NCBI RefSeq assembly: GCF_011806455.1
Contig: NZ_JAATOT010000005.1
Coordinates: forward strand, 124,001-188,000
Length of the DNA: 64,000 nt
Source: Celeribacter sp. HF31
GTDB taxonomy: Bacteria > Pseudomonadota > Alphaproteobacteria > Rhodobacterales > Rhodobacteraceae
Direction of reading: 5' to 3'
The translations under genes and the position numbers were made by a program. Position 1 is the stretch's first letter. The number at the start of each line of letters is the position of its first letter. The notes under the pieces were generated by a model. That model was not told where the DNA came from. It searched no databases and was given only the letters and a program-made list of their open reading frames with translations. Shown here one piece after another: positions 17,205 to 25,361 of this stretch.

Positions 17205-18653
17205 ATGACGGACCTGAGACCTGTTGGATATGTGATCGGCACGCTTGTCGCCCTTTTGGGGCTGACGATGGCGATTCCGATGGCGGTGGACCTGCTCATG
17301 GGCTCGGGCGAATGGCATGTGTTCTTTCGTGCGGGCGTCATCACCTTCGTGATCGGTGCGGCTTTGACGCTCTCGACCCAGAACGGCCAGCAACAGGGTC
17401 TCTCGATCCAGCAGATGTTCCTTTTGACGACGCTCATTTGGCTCATCCTGCCCTTATTTGGCGGGCTTCCGTTCATTTTGGGCGCGACCGAGGCCAACCT
17501 GACAGATGCGTTTTTCGAGGCGATGTCGGGCATGACCACCACCGGCTCGACGGTCTTCTCGGGCCTCGATGATCTGCCCGAGGGTATCCTCTTGTGGCGC
17601 TCCATGTTGCAATGGTTCGGCGGCGTCGGGATCATTGTGGTCGCCATGGTGTTCCTGCCCGAACTGAAAGTGGGCGGCATGCAGGTGTTTCGCTCCGAAG
17701 CCTTTGATACCGATGGCAAAGTCCTGCCGCGCGCCGGTGAGATTGCCTCACGCATCTCGGTCATCTACGTGGCGCTGACCTTCCTGTGTTTTCTGGGCTA
17801 TGTGCTGGTCGGCATGTCCGTGTTCGATGCGCTGAACCATGCGCTGACGACGCTCTCGACCGGCGGGTTTTCGACCCGCGATGCCTCTTTCGGCGCCTTC
17901 CAGGGTCCGGCGGAATATGTCTCGTCGTTTTTCATGATCCTCGCCTCGCTGCCCTTCGTGCGCTACGTCCAGCTTATCGCCGGCACTGCCAAGCCCCTGT
18001 GGCGCGACACGCAAATCCACGCCTATCTGATCATCATTTTCGGCCTGACCATCGCCTTTGCGGTCTACCGCCTTTTGGTCAACGCCGATCATTTCGAACA
18101 TTCCTTCCGCGAAGGCCTGTTCAACGTCACCTCGATCATTTCCGGCACGGGCTATGCCTCGACCGACTACCAGCTTTGGGGTGCTTTCCCGGCGGTGGCG
18201 TTTTTCTTCATCGGCCTGATCGGCGGCTGCGCAGGCTCGACGGCCTGTTCCGTGAAAGTGTTCCGCTATCAGCTTTTGTGGGCCTCGATGCGGGCGCAAA
18301 TCCGCAAAATCCATAGCCCCAACGGCGTCTTCACGCCGCGCTATCAAGGTCACCGGGTGACCGAAGACGTGCTCTCCTCTGTGATGGCATTCTTCTCGTT
18401 TTTCATCGTGACACTGGGCATCACGGCGGTGTTGTTGGCGGCCACGGGGCTTGATTTCATCACCGCCATCTCCGGTGCGGCCACCGCCTTGGCCTGTGTG
18501 GGACCGGGGCTGGGCGACATCATCGGGCCGTCCGGCAATTTCGCGACGATCAACGATCCGGCGAAATGGATTTTGGCGATCGCCATGCTGATCGGGCGGC
18601 TCGAAGTCATGTCGGTCTTCGCGTTGTTCACCATCCGGTTCTGGCGGGGGTGA
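17205..18653 (+). CDS. trkH: Trk-type potassium uptake protein TrkH
   Basis: The protein has 482 residues and is the ion-conducting membrane subunit of the Trk/Ktr potassium system. The four pore-loop repeats show the expected signatures: MSGMTTTGSTVF, LTTLSTGGFSTRD, TSIISGTGYASTDYQ and SGAATALACVGPGLGD. GIIVVAMVFLPELKVGGMQ and IGRLEVMSVFALF are also typical. The ATG lacks an obvious ribosome-binding sequence. The regulatory subunit TrkA is not encoded here. Confidence 0.95.
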   Translation: MTDLRPVGYVIGTLVALLGLTMAIPMAVDLLMGSGEWHVFFRAGVITFVIGAALTLSTQNGQQQGLSIQQMFLLTTLIWLILPLFGGLPFILGATEANLTDAFFEAMSGMTTTGSTVFSGLDDLPEGILLWRSMLQWFGGVGIIVVAMVFLPELKVGGMQVFRSEAFDTDGKVLPRAGEIASRISVIYVALTFLCFLGYVLVGMSVFDALNHALTTLSTGGFSTRDASFGAFQGPAEYVSSFFMILASLPFVRYVQLIAGTAKPLWRDTQIHAYLIIIFGLTIAFAVYRLLVNADHFEHSFREGLFNVTSIISGTGYASTDYQLWGAFPAVAFFFIGLIGGCAGSTACSVKVFRYQLLWASMRAQIRKIHSPNGVFTPRYQGHRVTEDVLSSVMAFFSFFIVTLGITAVLLAATGLDFITAISGAATALACVGPGLGDIIGPSGNFATINDPAKWILAIAMLIGRLEVMSVFALFTIRFWRG

Positions 18654-18656
18654 CGC

Positions 18657-19391
18657 ATGGCGGAAGACATGGCGGAAGACATTGCGGAAGAGAATGAGCA
18701 CGTCCTGAGCTATTACCGCGTCCGCCAGGCGCTTGGCCTCGTGGCGTTGATCCTGCCGTTTCTCTTGATTGGCGGCGGCTTGCCCCTCGACGATCACCTG
18801 CGCGATTCCGTGTCGAACTATTTCTTTTCGCCGCTCAGAGAGGCCTTTGTCGGATCGCTTTTCGCCATCGGCGTGTTTCTGATTTCCTACAAAGGCTATC
18901 CGCGCCGTCGGGGCGAGACCTTTTCGGATCAGGTTCTGTCCAGCGTGGCGGGCGTTTCCGCCCTCTTGGTGGCGGTGTTTCCGTCTTTGGACGATTGTGT
19001 CGTGGTGAAAGCGACCGAGCGTGCAGACTGCACCTTGCCAGAGATCACCGTGACGCAAAGGCTCGTCGGCGTCGATCTCTCGGCCTGGGTGCATAACCTC
19101 TCGGCGGTGGTGTTTTTCCTCTGCCTCGTGGTGTTCTGCCTTGTGCAATTCCCCAAAACCCAAAGCCGCGTGCGGCCCTATATCTACAAGGCCTGCGGGT
19201 ATGGCATCCTCGTGGCGCTGGCGGTGATCACCGGGTCTTTCGTCTATGCGCGCTGGGGCGGGGGACAGGCGTTTGTCGACCGCCACAACATCGTCTTTTG
19301 GGGCGAGGCCGTGGGCATCTGGATTTTCGCGCTGGCGTGGCTGACCAAGGGCAAGGCGGATCAGGCGGCTTTGGCCTTGTTTCGGGCGTGA
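18657..19391 (+). CDS. Membrane protein, DUF998-like
   Basis: The protein has 244 residues with six hydrophobic helices. The N-terminus is encoded by three tandem 12-bp repeats (ATGGCGGAAGAC, ATGGCGGAAGAC, ATTGCGGAAGAG), giving MAEDMAEDIAEE, so either ATG could be the true start. SVSNYFFSPLREAFVGSLFAIG recalls DUF998-like membrane proteins. It begins 3 bp after the trkH stop codon, so it is probably cotranscribed. Function unknown. Confidence 0.78.
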   Translation: MAEDMAEDIAEENEHVLSYYRVRQALGLVALILPFLLIGGGLPLDDHLRDSVSNYFFSPLREAFVGSLFAIGVFLISYKGYPRRRGETFSDQVLSSVAGVSALLVAVFPSLDDCVVVKATERADCTLPEITVTQRLVGVDLSAWVHNLSAVVFFLCLVVFCLVQFPKTQSRVRPYIYKACGYGILVALAVITGSFVYARWGGGQAFVDRHNIVFWGEAVGIWIFALAWLTKGKADQAALALFRA

Positions 19392-19400
19392 TGCCAAAGA

Positions 19401-19424
19401 AAAACCCCGCCTGAGCGGGGTTTT
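19401..19424. terminator. Bidirectional intrinsic terminator
   Basis: ACCCCGC (19404-19410), loop CTGA, GCGGGGT (19415-19421), flanked by an A-run to the left and TTTT to the right. It sits between two convergent genes and can end transcription from both. Confidence 0.85.
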
Positions 19425-19451
19425 GCATGTTTTCGGCTCTGAAAAATCAGA

Positions 19452-21221
19452 TCAGTTCCAGCAGCTCACCAGAACCGTCATATCACGACCGATGGTTGCC
19501 GGGTCGGTGGTCTCATTGGAGTCTTCGGAGGCGGACATGGTCACACCGTTTTCAGAGAGGAACCCGGCAATCTTTTCCATGTCATAGGCAAATGCCACAT
19601 CTTCGGGCAGGCTGCGGCCTTGCGCCTCGGGGATGGCCGACGACGGCGCGAGCATGCCGATCACGGCGCCTGCGCTGTTCAAAAGCGGACCGCCTGCCTC
19701 GCCCGGAAGCGTGGTCATCGCGAGGCGCAGGACGTCTTCTTCGCCAGACAGGCCTTTGTGCTCGGCCATCAGACCATAGTTCAGTGTCGGTGCGCCAAGG
19801 CGGCCTTCGTAGGCAAAGCCGGAGACGGAAACCTCGGATTGCAGACGCGGCAGTTGGCTGTCGAACCGGGCGATCTCGAGCGGGGCAAGCGCCTCGGAAG
19901 GGGTCAAAAGCGCCATGCCATCCGCCGTCGCGGTGACCGTGGCGTCATAGGTCTCGTCGAGTGTGATCTTGGCGCAGCTGGCGACCAGATCGGCCTCGGT
20001 CAAGACAGTGCCTTTGTCGTCGACATAGAACCCGCTGCCGGCCTTTTCCGGGCGGCGGATGTCGAGACCGGCCATCAGGTCGATGTCTTGTTCCGCGCCG
20101 TCGCCGTAAGCATCCGGCAACACGCCGTCGGTGGGCGCGAAGGACGCCTGCATGGCCTCCAAAGCCATCTGGTGACGTTTTTCGTCCGTGGTGTTGCCGG
20201 GCGTGGGCCAGATCAGGGTCCAGCCTTTGACCACGCCATTCACCAGTTTGGCTTCGGTGTGGGAGGTGATCTGCGCATTGGTGCCGGTGAGGCTAAAGCC
20301 GTTCTGATCGCGCGACCGCGGGCCCTCCATCGGCACGATTTCAAGCGTCTGCATGATCTCGTAGAGACCGCCCAAAGTGGCCGCATCGCCGGTTTGCGAG
20401 ATCAGAAGCACCTGTGCTTCCGAGCCATCCTTGGCGGCATATTTCGCAAAAGGCGGGGTGTATTCGGAGAACTCCACCACACCCGTCGGCAGGGTGATCG
20501 CGATGCCTGCGACATCATCCACGACAGGGCGCAGGCCAAGGCTGTTCACCACGTCCTGATAGGCGGCCAGAACTTCTGCGCGTTGGCGGGTGGTCAGAAC
20601 GCCGGTGGGTTCATAGCCCTGCATCGACTGCCATTCGGCCATGGCGTTGCGGGTGCCGGGGCCAAAAGCGCCGTCGATCCCGGAATTATACACACCCGCG
20701 AAATGCAGCGCGGTTTGCAGCGCCTCACGCGCCGGGCGGTCAAGCGCGCGCTCGGAGGCACGGGCCTCTGCCGGGGTCTCGTCCAGATCGACCGGCTCCA
20801 TCGCGGTCTCGATCACCTGTTCGGCGACGGCGTTGGTCGCTGGGGCGTCCGAGGCTTGCGCGGCTTCAACGGGTGCGAGCGTGGAGACATTCACACCAAC
20901 CGGCCAAAAGGCATCCTGAAAGCGGGTGCCGTCGGTCAGGTAGCTGTCGCCGGGAATGCGGCCCTGGGCACGCAGCGCCAGACGGGCGGCTTCTGCCTCG
21001 GCCTCTGTGGCGTAGGGGCCAAGCGCGATGGCGTGCCAGCGGCCCGGCAGGTTGAAGCCCACGACATTAGGCAATCCATTGGCATAGCCTTGGGCGGCTT
21101 CGGTGGCCTGTGTCAGAGAGGGCTGTGCCTCGATCTGAATCCATTGTTCCGCCGAGAGAGCTGTGGTGAGAAACAGCGAAGCGGCAACGCCCAGAGGCGC
21201 AACAGCGAAAAACCTAGTCAT
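19452..21221 (-). CDS. SPOR / peptidoglycan-binding protein with inactive trypsin-like domain
   Basis: The protein has 589 residues. A signal peptide (1-23, ending ALSA) is followed by a SPOR-like region (about 25-105), a linker, and a PG_binding_1 domain (about 165-225, with DGAFGPGTRNAMAEWQ). A trypsin-like fold ends the chain (about 395-570). Where proteases have TNAHVV this protein has TEADLV (Asp411 for the catalytic His), and where they have GNSGGP it has GEAGGP (Ala509 for the catalytic Ser). It is probably a periplasmic, wall-binding pseudoprotease, perhaps a scaffold or regulator. It is divergent from glyQ. Confidence 0.85.
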   Translation of the reverse strand: MTRFFAVAPLGVAASLFLTTALSAEQWIQIEAQPSLTQATEAAQGYANGLPNVVGFNLPGRWHAIALGPYATEAEAEAARLALRAQGRIPGDSYLTDGTRFQDAFWPVGVNVSTLAPVEAAQASDAPATNAVAEQVIETAMEPVDLDETPAEARASERALDRPAREALQTALHFAGVYNSGIDGAFGPGTRNAMAEWQSMQGYEPTGVLTTRQRAEVLAAYQDVVNSLGLRPVVDDVAGIAITLPTGVVEFSEYTPPFAKYAAKDGSEAQVLLISQTGDAATLGGLYEIMQTLEIVPMEGPRSRDQNGFSLTGTNAQITSHTEAKLVNGVVKGWTLIWPTPGNTTDEKRHQMALEAMQASFAPTDGVLPDAYGDGAEQDIDLMAGLDIRRPEKAGSGFYVDDKGTVLTEADLVASCAKITLDETYDATVTATADGMALLTPSEALAPLEIARFDSQLPRLQSEVSVSGFAYEGRLGAPTLNYGLMAEHKGLSGEEDVLRLAMTTLPGEAGGPLLNSAGAVIGMLAPSSAIPEAQGRSLPEDVAFAYDMEKIAGFLSENGVTMSASEDSNETTDPATIGRDMTVLVSCWN

Positions 21222-21229
21222 GAAAACCC

Positions 21230-21391
21230 TTACTTTTTGTCGAACGGACCATAGGGTGCCCCATAGCCCTCGTTCGTCGTCTTTTCTTCGGGCGCTAAGA
21301 AAACAGGTTTGGAGCCGAGGTCAATATCCGGGCGCTGCCCAAGCGTCATAAATGGAAGAGATGTGATCGAAATATAGCGGATTGCAGGCAT
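21230..21391 (-). CDS. Possible small protein upstream of the SPOR protein
   Basis: A 53-residue frame ends 8 bp before the SPOR-protein start codon. Its C-terminal part (DIDLGSKPVFLAPEEKTTNE then GYGAPYGPFDKK) has protein-like composition, unlike most shadow frames here. The start is uncertain: ATG at 21391 has only a weak ribosome-binding sequence, and ATG at 21349 has none. It would be cotranscribed with the SPOR gene. No family recognised. The rest of 21392-21538 is presumably the divergent promoter region of glyQ. Confidence 0.35.
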   Translation of the reverse strand: MPAIRYISITSLPFMTLGQRPDIDLGSKPVFLAPEEKTTNEGYGAPYGPFDKK

Positions 21392-21538
21392 TCCGTGGCG
21401 AAGCACCGGGATTGGAGTGGGTTTGGGGAGGGATTGGGCGATGGGCGACATTGACGCCCCCGCCGGGCTTGCCTATTGAAGAGCCGCGTTCGATGCGTGG
21501 CAACACGCGCCTCAAAAACCTCTGACGAAAGACGTCCC

Positions 21539-22483
21539 ATGTCCGAGACTGTAGACAAACCGCGTTCCTTTCAGGAAATCATCCTGAGGCTTCAGGCCTA
21601 TTGGGCCGGCAAAGGCTGTGCCGTGTTGCAGCCCTATGACATGGAAGTGGGCGCGGGAACCTTTCACCCGGCGACGACTTTGCGGTCCTTGGGGTCGAAC
21701 TCTTGGGCTGCGGCCTATGTTCAGCCTTCGCGCCGTCCGACCGATGGGCGTTATGGCGAGAACCCGAACCGGCTGCAGCATTACTACCAGTATCAGGTGC
21801 TGATCAAACCATCGCCGCCGGATTTGCAGGATCTCTATCTCGGCTCTTTGAAAGCCATCGGCATCGACACCGAGCTGCATGACATTCGTTTCGTTGAGGA
21901 CGATTGGGAAAGCCCCACTTTGGGCGCCTGGGGTCTCGGTTGGGAGGTCTGGTGCGACGGCATGGAAGTGTCACAGTTTACCTATTTCCAACAGGTCGGC
22001 GGCCACGATTGCCATCCCGTGTCTGGCGAGCTGACCTACGGGTTGGAGCGTCTGGCGATGTATGTTCTGGGCGTCGATCACGTCATGGATATGCCCTACA
22101 ACGACCCGCAGGCGCCGATCGCGCTCAGCTATGGCGATGTGTTCAAACAGACCGAGGAAGAATATTCCCGGCACAATTTCGACGTCGCCAACACCGAAAA
22201 ACTCCTGTCGGATTTCGTCAACGCCGAGAAAGAATGCCACGCCATTCTCTCGGTCGAACACATGGACCCCAAGACCGGCAAACGCATCATCATGGCGCAT
22301 CCGGCCTATGATCAATGCATCAAGGCCTCGCATATCTTCAACCTGCTGGACGCGCGCGGCGTGATCTCCGTCACCGAGCGTCAGGCCTATATCGGGCGTG
22401 TCCGCGCGCTGGCCAAGGCCTGTGCCGATGCCTTCGTTCTGACCGAGGCGGGCGGCTGGAAAGCAGAGACTGAGTCCGCATGA
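21539..22483 (+). CDS. glyQ: Glycyl-tRNA synthetase alpha subunit
   Basis: The protein has 314 residues and is the catalytic subunit of the alpha2beta2 enzyme that charges tRNA-Gly. It shows [59 protein letters not shown], and [20 protein letters not shown]. Length and start match the family. Its last codons overlap the next start (ATGA), so translation of the two is coupled. Confidence 0.97.
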   Translation: MSETVDKPRSFQEIILRLQAYWAGKGCAVLQPYDMEVGAGTFHPATTLRSLGSNSWAAAYVQPSRRPTDGRYGENPNRLQHYYQYQVLIKPSPPDLQDLYLGSLKAIGIDTELHDIRFVEDDWESPTLGAWGLGWEVWCDGMEVSQFTYFQQVGGHDCHPVSGELTYGLERLAMYVLGVDHVMDMPYNDPQAPIALSYGDVFKQTEEEYSRHNFDVANTEKLLSDFVNAEKECHAILSVEHMDPKTGKRIIMAHPAYDQCIKASHIFNLLDARGVISVTERQAYIGRVRALAKACADAFVLTEAGGWKAETESA

Positions 22484-23007
22484 ATGGCAAACTGGTCGCA
22501 GGTGGTATCGTGATCTCCGCACTCGTCTTCGGCGCTGGCCTCTATTATTCGCAGGTCTACGCCTATTACAAACCGATCCCGGCCAATGCGCCGGCGGCCT
22601 CGGTCACTGTGACCACCTTCGAAGGCCTGTCCGAAGACATCCTGGCCGAGAATTTCACCGGCATCGACGCCGACACCTCGCCGATCAAGTTTCGCGCCTG
22701 TTTTACCACGCCCCTCTCCCTGCCGATGATGACGGAAACCTTTCAGCCCTATGAGGACGCCGCCCCTCTGGTGGCACAGAAATGGTTCGACTGTTTCGAC
22801 GCAGGCGCGATTGGCGCCGACCTCGAGGCGGGCCGGGCCGTCGCCTTCTTGGGCGCAGAGAATTCTCCCTATGGCATCGACCGTGTGGTCGCCATCTACC
22901 CCGATGGCCGCGGCTTTGCCTGGAACCAGATCAACCGCTGTGGCGACGCCGTGTTCGACGGCGATCCCACACCCGTGGGCTGTCCGCCCCCTCCTGAAGG
23001 AAACTGA
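22480..23007 (+). CDS. DUF6446-like membrane-anchored protein between glyQ and glyS
   Basis: The protein has 175 residues. One N-terminal membrane segment (about 5-27) leaves a periplasmic domain with four cysteines ([25 protein letters not shown]), probably disulfide-bonded. The gene overlaps glyQ by 4 bp and ends 2 bp before glyS. I believe this insertion between the synthetase genes is shared by Rhodobacterales (DUF6446), but that is from memory. Its role is unknown, and a periplasmic protein in a tRNA-synthetase operon is odd. Confidence 0.75.
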   Translation: MNGKLVAGGIVISALVFGAGLYYSQVYAYYKPIPANAPAASVTVTTFEGLSEDILAENFTGIDADTSPIKFRACFTTPLSLPMMTETFQPYEDAAPLVAQKWFDCFDAGAIGADLEAGRAVAFLGAENSPYGIDRVVAIYPDGRGFAWNQINRCGDAVFDGDPTPVGCPPPPEGN

Positions 23008-23009
23008 CT

Positions 23010-25238
23010 ATGGCTGACTTGCTGATCGAGCTCTTCTCCGAAGAAATCCCCGCGCGCATGCAAAAACGTGCCGCCGAGGATCTGAAATCTCTGGTGACGA
23101 ACGGTCTGGTCGACGCCGGTTTGACCTATGCCTCCGCGGGCGCCTTCGCCACGCCGCGCCGTCTGGCCCTGTCCATCGAAGGGCTTCTGGACGCCTCCCC
23201 GACCACGGTCGAAGAACGCAAAGGCCCGCGTGTCGATGCGCCCGAAAAAGCGCTCGAAGGGTTCCTGCGTGGTGCCGGTGTCACGAAGGACGAGCTGGAG
23301 ATTCGCGACGAGAAAAAGGGTCAGGTCTATTTCGCCAAGATCACCAAGCCGGGGCGTCCGGCGGCCGAGATCGTGGCCGAGGTGCTTGAGGCCACCGTGC
23401 GCAATTTCCCCTGGCCGAAATCCATGCGCTGGGGCGCGGGCAGCCTCAAATGGGTGCGTCCGCTGCATTCCATCGTCTGCCTGATGACCCGCGAAGACGG
23501 CGCAGAAGTTGTGCCCCTCGACATCGACGGCATCACCTCCGGCAACACGGTCTGGGGGCATCGTTTCATGTCCTCGGGCAGCTTTAAAGTGACGTCTTTT
23601 GATGATTACGCGACCAAGCTGAAACAGAATTTCGTGGTGCTCGATGGCGCGGAACGTGCCGATCACATCTGGCACGACGCCACCAACCAAGCCTTCGCGC
23701 AGGGTCTCGAAGTCGTTGAGGACAAAGGTCTTTTGGCGGAGGTTGCGGGGCTGGTCGAATGGCCGGTCGTGCTTATGGGCGAGATCGGTGCCGATTTCCT
23801 GGACCTGCCGCCCGAGGTGTTGCAAACCTCGATGAAGGAACATCAAAAATTCTTCTCCGTGCGCAATCCCAAAACGGGCCGCATCGAGAAATTCGTCACC
23901 GTCGCCAACCGCGAGACCAAGGACAACGGCGCGACCATCCTCGCGGGCAACCAAAAGGTGCTTTCCGCCCGTCTGTCGGATGCGAAATTCTTCTGGGAAA
24001 ACGACGTGCGCACCGTCGAGCGTGACGGTATGGAGGCGATGTCTGCGCCGCTTGCCAACGTCACCTTCCACAACAAACTCGGCTCAGAGGCGGCCCGCAT
24101 CGCGCGCATCGCGACGCTGGCCGAAGAGATCGCGCCTATTGTGGGGGCAGACCCCGCTGAGGCTGCCACGGCTGCGAAAGTGGCCAAAGCCGATCTCAGC
24201 TCTGAGATGGTCTACGAATTCCCCGAACTGCAAGGCATCATGGGCCGCTACTATTCCCAAAAAGCCGGGCTTCCCGATGTCGTGGCTGACGCCTGCCGCG
24301 ACCACTATTCGCCGCTTGGCCCAAGTGACGAGGTGCCGAGCGAACCAGTGTCTGTCGCGGTTGCAATGGCTGACAAACTCGACAAACTGACCGGCTTCTG
24401 GGCCATCGACGAGAAGCCCACCGGCTCGAAAGACCCCTTTGCATTGCGTCGCGCAGCCCTCGGTGTGATCCGTTTGCTGATCACCAATGATGTGCGTCTG
24501 CACCTCGACCGGTTCATCGACAGCCAGCTTTTGCTGCACAAAATTGCCGAAGCCGATGAGAATGACGGCGTGATCGACACGCTGAAAGAAATCCTCGACG
24601 AGATCGCGGAACACGGCGTCTTCGGTGCGGCTTTCGATGCGATCTCCGACAAGCTTTCGGACGCGCAAAAAGACGCAGTCAACCAGGCGGCGGGCAATGT
24701 TCCTGACACCTCCGAAGATCTTTTGTCCTTCTTCCACGACCGTCTCAAAGTTTTCCTCAAAGACGAAGGCATCCGTCACGACGTGATCGACGCCTGTCTC
24801 GCGATGGAGGGCAATGACGACATCACGCTTCTGGTTAAGCGCGCCCGTGCTTTGCAGGCGATGCTCGATACCGAAGATGGCACCAACCTCATTCAGGGCT
24901 TCAAACGTGCCAACAACATCCTCAGCCAAGCCGAGGAAAAGGACGGTGTCGAATATAGCTTTGGTCCCGATCTGAAATTCGCCGAAGTCGCGGAAGAGAA
25001 AGCCCTTTTTGCCGCGCTCGATGCGGCGGAAGAGGCAATCAAACCGGCGATGAAAGCCGAAGATTTCACGGCCGCCATGTCCGCCATGGCCGCGATGCGC
25101 CCGGAAGTTGATGCGTTTTTCGAAGCGGTTCAGGTCAATGCCGACAACGACATCGTGCGTCGCAATCGTCTGAACCTTTTGGGCCGCATTCGTGACATCT
25201 GTCTCTCGGTCGCGGACCTCACCCGGATCGAAAGCTGA
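23010..25238 (+). CDS. glyS: Glycyl-tRNA synthetase beta subunit
   Basis: The protein has 742 residues and binds tRNA-Gly in the alpha2beta2 synthetase. It begins MADLLIELFSEEIPARMQKRA, the standard GlyS start, with FATPRRLALSI, FPWPKSMRWG, TSMKEHQKFF and the HD-like core SEMVYEFPELQGIMGRYY. The C-terminal DALR-like region includes AMRPEVDAFFEAVQVNAD. It is somewhat longer than enterobacterial GlyS (about 690), as in other alphaproteobacteria. Confidence 0.97.
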   Translation: MADLLIELFSEEIPARMQKRAAEDLKSLVTNGLVDAGLTYASAGAFATPRRLALSIEGLLDASPTTVEERKGPRVDAPEKALEGFLRGAGVTKDELEIRDEKKGQVYFAKITKPGRPAAEIVAEVLEATVRNFPWPKSMRWGAGSLKWVRPLHSIVCLMTREDGAEVVPLDIDGITSGNTVWGHRFMSSGSFKVTSFDDYATKLKQNFVVLDGAERADHIWHDATNQAFAQGLEVVEDKGLLAEVAGLVEWPVVLMGEIGADFLDLPPEVLQTSMKEHQKFFSVRNPKTGRIEKFVTVANRETKDNGATILAGNQKVLSARLSDAKFFWENDVRTVERDGMEAMSAPLANVTFHNKLGSEAARIARIATLAEEIAPIVGADPAEAATAAKVAKADLSSEMVYEFPELQGIMGRYYSQKAGLPDVVADACRDHYSPLGPSDEVPSEPVSVAVAMADKLDKLTGFWAIDEKPTGSKDPFALRRAALGVIRLLITNDVRLHLDRFIDSQLLLHKIAEADENDGVIDTLKEILDEIAEHGVFGAAFDAISDKLSDAQKDAVNQAAGNVPDTSEDLLSFFHDRLKVFLKDEGIRHDVIDACLAMEGNDDITLLVKRARALQAMLDTEDGTNLIQGFKRANNILSQAEEKDGVEYSFGPDLKFAEVAEEKALFAALDAAEEAIKPAMKAEDFTAAMSAMAAMRPEVDAFFEAVQVNADNDIVRRNRLNLLGRIRDICLSVADLTRIES

Positions 25239-25361
25239 CCTGAGACCGGTGCTGTGTTAACTTAGCGGCAACGGTTTTGACGAAATCTCTGTGCCGTTAC
25301 GGTTAACGGTTGCGCTCACGCCGCCTTGAGGCGTAGCGTGCCGCAACAGGGAGGTGCCGCA

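Noticed and set aside
19620-21254. Plus-strand frame (544 residues) across the SPOR-protein gene
   Set aside because: It is antisense to a gene with clear domains; long open antisense frames are expected at this GC content.
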